A DNA stretch of 64,000 nucleotides from Motacilla alba alba. Lineage: Eukaryota; Chordata; Aves; Passeriformes; Motacillidae. The stretch is from the NCBI RefSeq assembly GCF_015832195.1, contig NC_052020.1, positions 61,817,888-61,881,887 on the forward strand, in the 5' to 3' direction. Made by a program: the position numbers and the translations under genes. Under the pieces are notes generated by a model that was not told the origin of the DNA, ran no database searches, and was given only the letters and a program-made list of their open reading frames with translations. Position 1 is the first letter of the stretch. Every line of letters begins with the position of its first letter. Below are positions 22,817 to 34,200 of the stretch, piece by piece.

Positions 22817-23329
22817 GAGAGGGTGAGAGGGGACATGAATGGAGGCAGCTCTGCCAAGCTCGCCCACACTCCAGGATTCATTTTAAACAGCAGGGAAGTT
22901 CTTATCAAAATAATCTGAATTTCAGGTTTCTCAGCAATTAGGAGGGTTTTTTTACCTTTAAAGGCATTGGTAGGTGTGTGACACCAGAGCACAGTTAATG
23001 CCACACAAATGAGTGCTCTTCTTTGTCTGTGACCTGCCATTCCACTGGCTGTCCTTAGCAGACTGATTTATCTGTTTTCAGAGGTGATAAATTGCAGAAT
23101 ATTAAGATAATGGTGTAGCATTCATTACTACTCAGCTGTTTATTACCAAAATTTAAATGTAATTTAATTTCAAGTGGAAAATAATGATCATTACCGGGAC
23201 AAGCAAAGACAACTCATTACTCATCTCCATCAGCATTTTATTTAACAGAACTCAGACAACAAAAAAAAGAAAGATTTAGTAAATGCGTTTTGAATAAATG
23301 GAATGTTAATGGTTGATCATAAAATAAAA
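22817..23329. other. Unique sequence, no gene seen
   Basis: Single-copy, increasingly AT-rich toward 23100-23300 (ttaccaaaatttaaatgtaa). No element was recognised. Confidence 0.55.
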
Positions 23330-23522
23330 TACAGGGAGGCCCTGGCACAGGGTGCCCTGAGCAGCTGGGGCTGCCCCTGGATCCCTGGCAGTGCCCAAGG
23401 CCAGGCTGGACACTGGGGCTGGAGCAGCCTGGGACAGTGGGAGGTGTCCCTGCCATGGCAGGGCTGGCACTGGATGAGCTTTGAGGTCCCTCCCAACCCA
23501 AACCAGTCTGGGATTCTATAAT
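23330..23522 (+). mobile_element. CR1: CR1 3' end
   Basis: Sense CR1: agcagctggggctgcccctg, ggccaggctggacactgggg, ggtgtccctgccatggcagg, ending in accagtctgggattctataa. It is nearly intact at the 3' terminus. Confidence 0.94.
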
Positions 23523-23699
23523 ATATTGCAGGTTTTAGAAAAATAAAATTGCCTGAGTTTATCTTCACTGCTCAGACTTTCTGTCAAAGTGGTTTTCTTT
23601 CATTTTAAAGCACATTTCTTGTAAAAATTATAATTGAAATACATCACAACTTTTGGAATCAATTTAGCCAATCTAGAAATTTTCTGCTTGAATTATTGC

Positions 23700-24060
23700 C
23701 AGAGAGAAACCTCAGCAGCTCCCCCAGAGCCTCCCCTGCTGCCCCTGCCATGGGGAGCTGCCCCAGGCTGTCTCTTGGGAATCCCACACTGCTTTGGGTT
23801 AAAGAGACCTTAAATGCCACCCAGTGCCACCCCTGCCATGGCAGGGACACCTCCCACTGTCCCAGGTCTCCCAGTGTCCAGCCTGGCCTGGGGCACTGCC
23901 AGGGATCCAGGGGCAGCCCCAGCTGCTCTGGCAATCCCAGCCCAGCCAGGAATTCCCAATTCCCAATCTCCCATCCATCCCTGCCCTCTGGCACTGGCAG
24001 CCATTCCCTGGGTCCTGTCCCTCTGACCTTGTCCCCGCTGTCCCCAGCAGGGAGGGGCTG
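23700..24060 (-). mobile_element. CR1: Composite antisense CR1
   Basis: 23700-23805 is the stretch cccctgccatggggagctgc to ctttgggttaaagagacc, found also at 20020-20100. 23806-24000 is a second antisense CR1 3' end (ccctgccatggcagggacac to cccagctgctctggcaatcc). Two CR1 pieces are fused, or one inserted in the other. Confidence 0.85.
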
Positions 24061-25094
24061 GGGAAGCACAGGTGGTTTCTCTCCTCATCCTCACCTCCAG
24101 AAGGCTGCAGTGCTGGCACCGGGGTTCCTACAGCCAGGAGTTCATTTTTCTTCATCAGTTTGTCCTTGCAGGATTCCCCGTGCCCAGCCCAGGAGCCCTG
24201 GGGCACCCCCAGCCCTTGGTGCCCCGAGCTGGGGCTGTTCCAGCACTGAGCAAGATGAAGATGAAGATGAAGAAGATGAAGATGAAGAGCTGCTCCTCCT
24301 TAACCTTGGCAGCCCTTCCCTGCTGCCCTGCCCTACGTTGCACCCCCTTTATTCTCCTCTCCCTGCTGCAGAAGCAGTTTATTTGCAGAATATATAAAAA
24401 GCCCTGAAAATACGGTCCCTGGCGATATTTCAGGCTGATGGTTTGCACTTTACAGGAGCCTTTAATCTTCCTTGGGATAAAGCAAAACCTAAATTACAGC
24501 TGGGAAGTGCTGGGTGCTGGGCTCAGTGTGGGCCAGCTCTGGGCACACAGCCAGGCCTTTATTTGCAGGACAGAATAAAGTCCCCGAAAAAAACCTCACC
24601 CTTTATTTTTCCTCCCAAATCTCCCTGTCCCTTTTCTTATCAGCTCAACTTGCAAACATTTAAAATTGGGATTAATATGGGGAAGGAAAAACTCCATGAT
24701 TTCTCGGTACAAGAGAAGAATACTGCCTAAAATCACACTGTTATAAATGATCCTATTATGGCTCCAATCCTGGAGAACCTTCCCAGGAAAAAGCTCATTT
24801 CAGAGCAGAGGCTCCCAATTTCAGGACTGTAAATATTGAACAGCACAGTTTGCACTGTGCCTCCCCTGTGTGCAACTGCAGCTGGTGGCACCACGTTCCC
24901 AGCCCCACCTGCTCTAGTTTAATGACATTTTATAGCAACAGCATTTCTAATTGGCCAAGGTTTCCTCTAAAGGCCTGGGGCTTTCTCCATCAGAATTCCA
25001 GCCATATTTACCCTCTGAGCGTTATAACACACCTCTGTTCTTGCTGAGAAACCCACAGAACTTCCTGATTTAAGCTGAAGGAGGGGAGATTTAA
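24061..25094. other. Unique sequence with a short GATGAA tract
   Basis: 24252-24289 is an (aagatg/aagatgaag) hexamer-like tract. Other parts are unique. A sense frame of acidic residues over the tract is too short and lacks context to be called coding. Confidence 0.55.
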
Positions 25095-25260
25095 TGGGAG
25101 ATTGGGAATTGGGAATTCCTGGCTGGGCTGGAATTGCCAGAGCAGCTGGGGCTGCCCCTGGATCCCTGGCAGTGCCCAAGGCCAGGCTGGACACTGGGAC
25201 ACCCTGGGACACTGGGAGGTGTCCCTGCCATGGCAGGGCTGGCACTGGGTGGGCTCTAAA
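25095..25260 (+). mobile_element. CR1: CR1 3' fragment
   Basis: Sense CR1: gagcagctggggctgcccct, gccaggctggacactgggac, ccatggcagggctggcactg. It lacks the terminal attctgtgat repeats. Confidence 0.9.
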
Positions 25261-25617
25261 AATTAGTTTGACAGTCAGTAAAATTACTAATTCCTAAAAA
25301 AATGCCGCTGTGTGGCAAGCTGCACTTCTGCAGAGGTTTTGGGGAGCACTTCCCTGAATTTCGGGGCCCTTGACGCTGCCAAGATGAAGCCCCAGTGCCT
25401 GTGTGCTGCTCACACTGCTCCATCCTCTGCTCTCCTCCCAGTTCCAGCTCTGGCAGAGCAGGAGGGATCCCCTGGCTCCCCCGGGGCTGGGTGAGTGCTG
25501 ACAGCTCTGCGGTGTGCCCTGCCCAGGGTCAGCAGTGCCCTGCTCTGATGGATGGAGCTCCCTCAGCTCACAGCTGAGCCGGAAACTTGGCAGGAATTAC
25601 TGAAGAGAAAGTGAGAA
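25261..25617. other. Unique sequence, no gene seen
   Basis: Contains a weak splice-like pair (ctcctcccag at 25432 and gctgggtgagtgc near 25488) around a short GC-rich frame, but without conservation evidence no exon is called. Confidence 0.45.
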
Positions 25618-26360
25618 AGTGCCAGAGCTGGGCTTGGCAGCGATGGGCTCAGCCCTGCCCTGCCCCGGGGCTGGGGCAGCTCATCTCTTGTGGGATTCGC
25701 AGGGCAGCCAGGACGAGGGAAGAGAGGAGAATCTTGACTCCGTGTCTCAGAAGGCTGATTTATTATATTGTGATATATATTATATTAAAAATGCTAAACT
25801 AAAACTACACTAAAAGAATGGAGAGAAAGGATTCATCAGAAGGCTGGACAGGAACAGAAAGGAATGAATGACAAAGGCTGTGACTGAGCAGAGTCTGAGC
25901 CAGCTGCATCCTTGATTGGTCATTAATTAGGAACACCTCCCATGGACCAACCAAGGCAGCACCTGTTGCATCCCACAGCAGCAGAGAGTTCTTGGTTACA
26001 TTTCCTTCCTGAGGCTCCTCAGCTTCTCAGGAGAAGAAAATCCTGGCAAAAGGATTTTCATAAAATATCATGGCGACACTTATCCACCCCTGAGCAGCTG
26101 TCACACAGCTCCTGGCAGTGATGGGCTCAGCCCTGCCCCAGGCCAGGGGCAGCTCATCCACCCCTGAGCAGCTATCACAGAGCTGGGCTTGGCAGTGATG
26201 GGCTCAGCTCATCCCTGTCCCGGGGCTAGGGGAGCTCATCCACCCCTGAGCAGCTGTCACAGAGCTCCTGGCAGTGATGGGCTCAGCTCAGCCCTGTCCC
26301 GGGGCTAGGGGAGCTCATCCACCCCTGAGCAGCTGTCACAGAGCTCCTGGCTGGCCATTC
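25618..26360. repeat. ~85-95-bp tandem repeat split by an LTR
   Basis: Units contain ggcagtgatgggctcagccc, gggcagctcatccacccctg and agcagctgtcacagagct. One partial unit lies left of the LTR at 25618-25685 and about three and a half to its right at 26079-26360. Confidence 0.9.
25686..26078 (-). mobile_element. Solo LTR inserted in a tandem repeat
   Basis: Minus strand begins TGTCGCCATGATATTTTATG and shows the same architecture as the 7.5 kb LTR: a CAATC-type box area, AATAAATCAGCCTTCTGAGA near the 3' end, about 393 bp. Flanks are ctcatc (25680-25685) and cttatc (26079-26084), a 6-bp duplication with one mismatch. The left end is not a clean TG, so that boundary may be off by a few bases. No viral genes are present. 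Confidence 0.82.
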
Positions 26361-26469
26361 CCCTGCAGATGGCACCTCTGGAGCCCCAGCTGGGGCTGTG
26401 CCCTGCCCACAGCCCCAGGGCACACAGAAATGGGGTCAGGTGTCTCTCAGTGGGCCACACTGCATTAGT

Positions 26470-27080
26470 GACAGGGATGGGACCACGATCAGACTGAGAA
26501 AGGTTTACTGCTCAGGTAACGACAGTCTCAAAGGCTGTGAGGTTTGTAAGACAGCGAGCAGTCAGCCATCATCTCAAACGGTGCCAGGCTCTTGGTTACG
26601 AGACAATTTAGAACTTTCTGTCCCAGCAGCTGATGCCACAGAGTCTGTTTTACTTTTCTAACCCGTCACCTTTACTTCTTTCTCTGCAGTGTGGGTACTT
26701 TTGCCCAAGAAGGTCTGATTACATGTACACATCCATGTCTCGTTAGAATATCTAAACTCTCAGCTCTTCTATACAATCACATGACTACATCACTAAAACC
26801 CTTCATTATCTTACACAGTTTCTTACTTACTTAAGGCATGTTCTTACCTACAACTATAGAAATTCTTACTTATAACATAGAAACATAAGTTGATTTCTCT
26901 GTTCAGTGTCTGTGTTACCTTGTTTCACATCAATCTGGGCTTCTTCCAAGGCTGGAAACCAAACCCTCTTGAGCCTCTGAGGATTTCTATCTTTCCCATC
27001 CCACAGCCCTGCAGTCCTGCTCTCCATGGCTGTGTCTGCTGCTGCGGAAGGGAATAATCTCAAACCACCCGGCTTGGAAA
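26470..27080 (-). mobile_element. Candidate degenerate LTR, unrecognised family
   Basis: Unlike its surroundings, this block is AT-rich and free of tandem repeats. On the minus strand a gagcagtaaacctttctcag stretch could be a poly(A)-signal/R region. Upstream lie a gtgtaagataatgaagg and a tctaacgagacatgg segment. I see no TG...CA ends or target duplication. It could instead be unique intergenic DNA. Confidence 0.35.
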
Positions 27081-27149
27081 AGCATCCAAGAACATCAAGC
27101 AAAAGTATTTAATAGGTATTTTATAGATTTTTTTTTAATGGGTAATTGA

Positions 27150-27400
27150 GCAACCTGAGTGCCCAGCTCTGGGGTGCTCAGCACAGGGAGGACGTGGAGC
27201 TGCTCCAGTGGAGCCCCTCTCCTCTGGAGCCAGGCTGGGAGAGCTGGGAATGCTCACCTGGAGAAGAGAAGGCTCCAGAGAGAGCTCAGAGCCCCTTAAA
27301 GAGCCTGAAGGAGCTCCAGGGGAGGGGCTGGGGACAAGGACATGTTCCAGAACAGGCCAGCACAGTGCTGCATCCCCTTTGCTGCTGCTGGCTCCGCACA
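27150..27400 (+). mobile_element. CR1: CR1 internal/3' fragment
   Basis: Sense CR1-like order: ctgctccagtggagcccctc, gctgggaatgctcacctgga, gaagagaaggctccagagag, agcctgaaggagctcc. It is the same upstream CR1 region as in 48530-48720. Confidence 0.75.
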
Positions 27401-27639
27401 GAGGTTGCATTGAAACCATTTTAGGGGTGGTTTTGCACAGTTATGGACACCCAGCCATGCGGCTGGACCCCATTTCCAGGGGGCTGGAGCTGCACCTGCA
27501 GCTGCTGAGCATCCCTCTGCCTCTCCCTGGGATCCAGACCAGCCTTCCCCACTGGGGATCCACCCTTCCCCAGGGTGTGGAATGGTGCAGGGCAGCAGGC
27601 TGGGAACCTGCTCCTCCCCACATCAGCCCCAGGGAGGAG

Positions 27640-27805
27640 AGGCTTGTGCTGAGAGGTCTGGGTGAGAGCTTTGGGTGAGAGCTTTGGGCTGAGTTTAAGG
27701 CTTGTGCTCAGAGGCTTGTGCTCAGAGGTTTGGGTGAGAGCTTTGGGTGAGAGCTTTGGGCTGAGTTTCAGGCTTGTGCTCAGAAGTTTGTGCTGAGTTT
27801 AAGGC
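27640..27805. repeat. ~95-bp tandem repeat with internal 15-bp repeats
   Basis: Two large units made of gtgagagctttggg, gctgagtttaaggc and ttgtgctcagagg. Confidence 0.9.
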
Positions 27806-28089
27806 TCCCTGAACTGCCTGATCTCAGGAACCAAAGTTTCAAACTGGAGAACTAAAAATACTGGTTGGGAGGGGCTCAGACTGTGCTGTGGGTGCTGAGT
27901 AAAGGCTCAATTTTAGTATTTTATCATGGGGAGCCTTGCCACACTGAACAGCCCCTCAGAGGTTCCATAAAGGCATTTCCTGGTCTGCATCCCGTGCACA
28001 AGGGCAAATCTCACCCAGGTGACAAAAACGTTTGGTGGGCTCCAGTTCCAGTGCTCCCAGCCTGAGAAAGCAGCACAGACAACAAACAC

Positions 28090-28290
28090 CTTCTCTTCTC
28101 TCTCTCTTCTCTTCTCTTCTCTTCTCTTCTCTTCTCTTCTCTTCTCTTCTCTTCTCTTCTCTTCTCTTCTCTTCTCTTCTCTTCTCTTCTCTTCTCTTCT
28201 CTTCTCTTCTCTTCTCTTCTCTTCTCTCTCTCCTCTCCTCTCCTCTCCTCTCTCCTCTCCTCTCCTCTCCTCTCCTCTCCTCTCCTCTCC
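28090..28290. repeat. (CTTCT)n then (CTCCT)n polypyrimidine tract
   Basis: About 200 bp of pure pyrimidine on the plus strand: roughly 25 cttct units, then about 12 ctcct units. The complement is pure purine. Open frames of SLLFSS type are artefacts. Confidence 0.98.
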
Positions 28291-29190
28291 CCAAAGCAGC
28301 TCCAGAGCCTTGTTTAAGAATTGCCATTTAGAATTTACTAAAAAGCACCAACAGTGCCGAGGCTGCAAACCCTACCATGTAATTAGGAGTTAAACTCCAC
28401 TCCCCACAGCAGCAAAGCACCGAGAAAAGCCAGCCCTGTGGATATGTTAGGTATTTTAATTCCCTTTTTTATCCCAGCCTAAATGACTGTGTTCTATTAC
28501 CAAAGGAATATTGAGACAGAAAGTAAATGCAGAGGGACACTCCTGAGTAGGCAGCTGTTCAGGAAAACAGTTTAATAAAAATAGCTACTGTGCTGCCTGG
28601 AAATCCTCCAGAGTCGGGCTGGAAAGCTTCTCCTGCACTTGATTTAAGGAAAAAGGCACAGCTCCCACCCACCTGCTCTTCCAGGACCACTTTTCTCTTT
28701 GCTCTCCCACTCTTCCATGACCTCAATATTCCGGTTGTCTTCCACTCTCAGGGAGATTAAATAGCAGAAAGATCTTCAAAGAAGTTGAGTACAAATCAAA
28801 TGCATTTTCAGCTGATGCATAATGAAATCGCTGCCGTCAGATGGTGCAGATAGAGGGATTCAAAAGTAATTTGGGGATATTTGTGCAAGGCCACCACCAT
28901 TAAATCCAGCAGCGGAGAAATCCCTAGAGAGGAGCTGCTGAAAGCTGGGAACAGCAGCCAGAGGAGGCCCCACCCTCTTCAAACACCATTTCTCATGTTT
29001 CAGTCACCTGCTGTCAAGCAGCCACTGGCCTCAGCGAAGTCAGATAGGAAATAATGGAGCAGTAATTTTATTTCAACGTGGAATAGTGGTTTTAACTGAG
29101 AAAACCCCCGGAGAGCCCTGCAGTGTCCAGGGCACCAGGAGAACCTATGTCCTGAGGGCTCAGCACAAAGCCCGGGGGGACTGGAGACAC
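28291..29190. other. Unique sequence, AT-richer
   Basis: No tandem repeat and no recognised transposon. The part 28780-28880 (cagctgatgcataatgaaat) is the kind of sequence that might be conserved, but nothing proves it. Confidence 0.45.
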
Positions 29191-29192
29191 CT

Positions 29193-29349
29193 GGGCAGGG
29201 CAGGGCAGGGCAGGGCAGGGCAGGGCAGGGCAGGGCAGGGAAGGGAAGGGAAGGGAAGGGAAGGGAAGGGAAGGGAAGGGAAGGGAAGGGAAGGGAAGGG
29301 AAGGGAAGGGAAGGGAAGGGAAGGGAAGGGAAGGGAAGGGAAGGGAAGG
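29193..29349. repeat. (CAGGG)n then (AAGGG)n pentamer array
   Basis: About 9 caggg units (29196-29240) followed by about 21 perfect aaggg units (29241-29349). The plus strand is purine-only in the second half and has GGG runs every 5 bp. Confidence 0.98.
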
Positions 29350-29819
29350 TCAGGGGACGGGCAGGGGAAGGGCAGAGGAAAGGGCAGAGAGAAGGGCAGG
29401 GGAAGCTCTGCCCCGTGGTGGCAGCCAGCCCTGACTGCTTCTTCTCCAGCCAGCACCACCCCAGGCTGGCTGTGCCGCCCCCGGTCCCAGTGCCACCCTC
29501 CAGCAGGCCCAGCTGACCCCAGGCTGCCCCGAGCACTGGGGCATGCCCACACCCGGCCCCACAGCCCTGCCCCAGTGCCCTGCTGGGCTGGGGTTCTGTA
29601 CCAGGGCAGCCCGGGCTGGGCTACAGGGTCAGGGTGTGCAGCCCCCACAGTGCCAGCTGCACGGGCTAACGAGCCACTGACCTCAGCACTAATTAATTAA
29701 CTGTGATCAACACTCACTGCAGTGGCCTGGAGCTGCTCTGCTCCCCATGTCACCTCCCAGTGTCACACCTGCACGGGCACAGCGCTGAGCTGCTTTGGAG
29801 GGGGGACACCCACACACTG
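29350..29819. other. Unique GC-rich sequence, no gene seen
   Basis: Opens with degenerate continuations of the pentamer array (29350-29400). The rest is unique, without a recognisable exon. Confidence 0.5.
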
Positions 29820-30455
29820 ATGCTCTGGGGTCAGGATGGCTCTGGGGTCAGGATGGCTCTGGGGTCAGGATCCTGCTCTGGGGTCAGGATCCTGCTCTGG
29901 GGTCAGGATCCTGCTCTGGGATCAGGATCCTGCTCTGGGGTCAGGGTGATGCTCTGGGGTCAGGATGAGCTCTGGGGTCAGGGTGATGCTCTGGGGTCAG
30001 GATGGGCTCTGGGGTCAGGATCCTGCTCTGGGGTCAGGGTGATGCTCTGGGGTCAGGATGAGCTCTGGGGTCAGGATGCTGTTCTGGGATCAGGATGCTG
30101 TTCTGGGGTCAGGGTGATGCTCTGGGGTCAGGATGAGCTCTGGGGTCAGGATGCTGTTCTGGGATCAGGATCCTGCTCTGGGGTCAGGGTGATGCTCTGG
30201 GGTCAGGATGGGCTCTGGAGTCAGGATCCTGCTCTGGGGTCAGGGTGATGCTCTGGGGTCAGGATGAGCTCTGGGGTCAGGATGCTGTTCTGGGATCAGG
30301 TTGCTGTTCTGGGGTCAGGGTGATGCTCTGGGATCAGGATCCCACTCAGGGGTCAGGATCCTGCTCAGGGATCAGGATGCTGTTCTGGGGTCAGGATGCT
30401 GCTCAGGAGTCAGGATCCCACTCAGGGGTCAGGATCCTGCTCAGGGATCAGGACA
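29820..30455. repeat. 17-20-bp CTCTGGGGTCAGGAT minisatellite
   Basis: About 35 units with core gctctggggtcaggat and a variable 1-4-base tail (g, cct, gag, gctgtt). A degenerate end (ctcagggatcaggat) lies at 30340-30455. Plus-strand open frames are artefacts. Confidence 0.97.
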
Positions 30456-30967
30456 GGCTCTGCTCACTGAGACCCCACAGACCAAACTCAGCGGTGTCCC
30501 CAGAGCCCCCTGAGCCTGCGCAGCCCCCCCAGCTCCCTCAGCACAGCACAGAGGATCTCCCCAGCAGAACAGAACCGAGCAGCTCTCTCACCCAGATCTT
30601 TGCCTTCGCTCCTTTTGCCATCCCAGGAGCTCATCACACCCCCTTTGTCAGCGCTGGGCAGCAGCTGCTCCTGGCACCCACAGCACTGGCTTGTCTTGGA
30701 GCCCTGAGCCCCCCAAGCCCCCCCGGGCTCTCCACAGCGAGCAGGGGCTGTTGGAGAGGTTCCATCCCCTGCAGTCACTGCAGCCCTGTGGAGGAAGGCT
30801 GGCTGGTACCGGCCCGGGGAGTGCCCCGGAGGGGTACAGGGGGGAGCTGCTGCTCCCGCATGGAGGGGCAGCCTGGCACAGGTGGCACACACGGGAATTG
30901 CTGTGCAGACATCCAGCGGGGTCGGAGGGACCAGGGTTCTGCCTGCGCCTGGGCACAGAGCTTGTGC
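30456..30967. other. Unique sequence, no gene seen
   Basis: GC-rich single-copy DNA between two minisatellites. Open frames enter the neighbouring arrays and do not look like known proteins. Confidence 0.5.
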
Positions 30968-31402
30968 CACCACGGATACCGTGGACAGGATCCATTGATG
31001 GATACCATGGACAGGAGACACCACGGATACCGTGGACAGGATCCATTGATGGATACCATGGACAGGAGACACCACGGATACCGTGGACAGGATCCATTGA
31101 TGGATACCATGGACAGGAGACACCACGGATACCATGGACAGGGGCCAGTGATGGATACCATGGACAGGGGCCAGTGATGGATACCATGGACAGGGGCCAT
31201 GGACAGGGGCCACCACGGATACCATGGACAGGAACCATGGACAGATGCCACCATGGATACCATGGACAGGGGCCAGTGATGGATACCATGGACAGGTATC
31301 ACGGACAGGTGCCACTGATGGATACCACAGACAGGTGCCATTGATGGATACCATGGACAGGTGCCACTGATGGATGCCATGGGCAGGTGCCATGGAAAGG
31401 TC
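30968..31402. repeat. 24/51-bp GATACCATGGACAGG minisatellite
   Basis: Units based on ggataccatggacagg joined by agacaccac, atccattgat or ggccagtgat. A higher-order 51-bp unit is repeated three times at the left end (30968-31120). Confidence 0.96.
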
Positions 31403-31612
31403 CCATGTCAGCCCCAGTCCCACTGCCACCTGCCCTGGCTCTCAGGACAGCGAGCCCTGAGCAGCTACAGCTGCACCGGAACACTGGAATGAGCAAAGGG
31501 CTCTAAAGCATTCCCTGATCACCACCCCACATGTGTGCTGTGCCCACAGCTTCCCCCGAGGACTGCAGATCCATGGCCCAGTCAGTGCATGGCCCAAATT
31601 TCCTGTATTTTC

Positions 31613-31960
31613 TCTTAGAATCACAAAATCATGGAATGTCCTGAATTAGAAGGGGCTCCCAAGGATCATCCAGTCCAAGCTCTGTCCCTGCCCAGACCCC
31701 CAACAACCCCACCCTGGGCATCCCTGGCAGCGCTGCCTAAAGGCTCCTGGAGCTCTGGCAGCCTCGGGGCCGTGCCCGTTCCCTGGGGAGCTGTTCCAGT
31801 GCTGATTCCACCCTCTGGGACAGTGTGGAACCTTTCCTGATCTCCAGCCTGAGCTCCCTGGCCCAGCCCCAGCCGTTCCCTGGCTCCTGTCCCTGCCCCA
31901 GAAGGCAGAGCTCTTCCCTCTGAGCTCTGCCCTCCGTCTGCTCCTCTGCAGCTGAAGCAT
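31613..31960 (-). mobile_element. CR1: CR1 3' end
   Basis: Antisense: begins agaatcacaaaatcatggaa, then aggggctcccaaggatcatc, accctgggcatccctggcag, ggctcctggagctctggcag. It is one of the longest single CR1 copies in the spacer. Confidence 0.92.
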
Positions 31961-32404
31961 GCCCGTGCCCTCAGCTGCTCCTCCCGCAGTCTGCCCTGCA
32001 GACGCCTTTTCCCCGAGCAGGGAGCCAGGCTGGCACACGCTCCTGGCCCGTTTCCGTGGGCAGGAGCCCCGGGAGCCATCTGTGCCCAGCAGTTTGTGTG
32101 CAGAGCACGGCCACCTTCTGTTTGCCTCCTCCAGCTCCGTGCAGCAACAATCACAGAGAAACAGTTCTGTCATCCTCGCCATCCCCAGCCCCGTGGCCTC
32201 CTGAATGTGAATTAGTGTCTTAAGCAGTTTATTCATTCATGGCAATCTGTTCATTTATTTCCAGGAGATTGTAGCGCTCCGGGAAGCCTTGCATGGGGTG
32301 GTTTTTCTCTCTGAGCTCTGACTACATGAGATTTTTTATTTTTCCTAGATCGTTTCATCAGCTCAGCTTCCACAATGCAGGGATGATGGGTGAGACAGCC
32401 CTGC
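31961..32404. other. Unique sequence between two CR1 ends
   Basis: No tandem repeat. The AT-richer part 32200-32360 has no recognisable element. Confidence 0.5.
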
Positions 32405-32580
32405 TCTCAGAAGACACAGAATCCTGGAATGTCCTCAGCTGGAAGGGACCCAAAGGGATCATCTAGCCCAGCCCTGTCCCTGTCCAGACCCCCAACAATC
32501 CCACCCTGGGCATCCCTGGCAGCGCTGCCCAAACCCCACTGGAGCTCTGGCAGCCTCGGGGCCAGAAAAAGGAGAAACTC
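32405..32580 (-). mobile_element. CR1: CR1 3' fragment
   Basis: Antisense: acacagaatcctggaatgtc, ggaagggacccaaagggatc, accctgggcatccctggcag. It is a truncated relative of the copy at 31613. Confidence 0.9.
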
Positions 32581-32847
32581 CCATGCCCTCTAAAATAAAC
32601 TGCAACACAAAAAGAGAACTGGATCTCCTGGGAACACCAGCTTTGCTGAAAGTCTCCCAACACCCCCGTGTTTTATCCAGCTCCAAAGCAGGAGCAGCCG
32701 TATCCCTGCCACAGCTGACACCTGGAGCGGGTCACAGCCCAGTGCAGTAAAATATTCGTGTTTAAAGCAAAGAGCATGAAACAATAGAAATCTTTCCAAA
32801 GCTTAAAAAAATGTTACTTTGACTGAATGGACATCATCCAACTTGAT

Positions 32848-33030
32848 TTTCATAGAATCATAGAAACATGGAATGGTTTGGCTTGGAGAGACTTTGAAGC
32901 CACCCAGTGCCACCCCTGCCATGGCAGGGACACTTCCCACTGCTCCAGCCCCAGTGTCCAGCCTGGCCTCGGACACTGCCAGGGATCCAGGGGCAGCCCC
33001 AGCTGCTCTGGGCACCTGTGCCAGGGCTGC
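32848..33030 (-). mobile_element. CR1: CR1 3' end
   Basis: Antisense: tcatagaatcatagaaacat, ctgccatggcagggacactt, cccagtgtccagcctggcct, cagccccagctgctctgggc. It has a typical terminal repeat. Confidence 0.93.
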
Positions 33031-33489
33031 CCACCCCCCTAGCCAGGATTCCTGCTGGCTCAGGCCCAGTTTCTTCCCAGCCCAGTTCAGCACAGCCCTG
33101 GCATCTCCATCCTGACCCCAGTGCTGCTGCCAGCACCCCAAACCCGGCTGTGCCTGTCCCCAGGGACGGGACCCCCATGGCTGTGACACTGGGCAGGCCC
33201 TGCAGGCTCCTCTTTGTCCCTGCTGTTTTCAGCTCCCCTTTTTCCCGAGCCCCCAGATGCTCCCTCCCTCCTCTGGATCCCTGCCTGCATCCCTGGGCTC
33301 TGGATTCACTGTGGCAGAATGTTCAGGGTAAAACCCCTCCTCTCTGCCTGCTCTGAGGCTCCGGGAAGCGGAGCAGCTTCCAGAGCAGCGCCTGGCATTC
33401 CGCAGCATTCCCAGAGCAGCCCAGTCCCGGAACAGGGGCTTGGGCTTCCCTCCATCATCCCAGGGGTTCCTGCAGCTGGCATCCCTAGT
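33031..33489. other. Unique GC-rich sequence, no gene seen
   Basis: Single-copy DNA leading into the 23-24-bp minisatellite. No exon was recognised. Confidence 0.5.
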
Positions 33490-34200
33490 TCCTGCCAGCA
33501 ACGATCCCGTTATTCCTGCCAAAAATGATCCTGTTATTCCTGCCAGGAATGATCCCGAATTCCTGCCAGAAATGATCCCATTATTCCTGCCGGGAATGAT
33601 CCCATTATTCCTGCCAGGAATGATCCTGAATTCCTGCCAGGAATTATCCCGTTACTCCTGCCATGAACAATCCCATTATTCCTGCCAGGAATGATCCCTT
33701 TATTCCTATTGGGAATTATCCCGTTACTCCTGCTGGGAATGATCCCGTTATTCCTGCCAGGAATGATCCCTTTATTCCTATTGGGAATGATCCCATTACT
33801 CCTGCCAGGAATAATCCTGAATTCCTGCCAGGAATGATCCCGTTATTCCTGCTAGGAATGATCCCGAATTCCTGCCAAGAATGATCCCGTTATTCCTGCT
33901 GGGAATGATCCCGAATTCCTGCCGGGAATGATCCCGTTATTCCTGCTGGGAATGATCCCGTTATTCCTGCTGGGAATGATCCCGAATTCCTGCTGGGAAT
34001 GATCCCGAATTCCTGCCAAGAATGATCCCGTTATTCCTGCTGGGAATGATCCCGAATTCCTGCCAAGAATGATCCCGTTATTCCTGCTGGGAATGATCCC
34101 GAATTCCTGCTGGGAATAATCCCGAATTCCTGCTGGGAATGATCCCGAATTCCTGCCGGGAATGGTCCTGAATTCCTGCCGGGATCGGTCCCGAATTCCT
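33490..34200. repeat. 23-24-bp GGAATGATCCCG minisatellite
   Basis: About 30 units with core ggaatgatcccgttattcct or ggaatgatcccgaattcctg, plus gccag or gctgg linkers. GAATTC sites recur in the second type. Units 33870-34090 show a higher-order alternation of the two types. Confidence 0.97.

Noticed and set aside
25420..25500. Splice-like CAG and GGTGAGTG pair around a short frame
   Set aside because: Such pairs are frequent by chance in GC-rich DNA; no homologous protein and no second exon was recognised.
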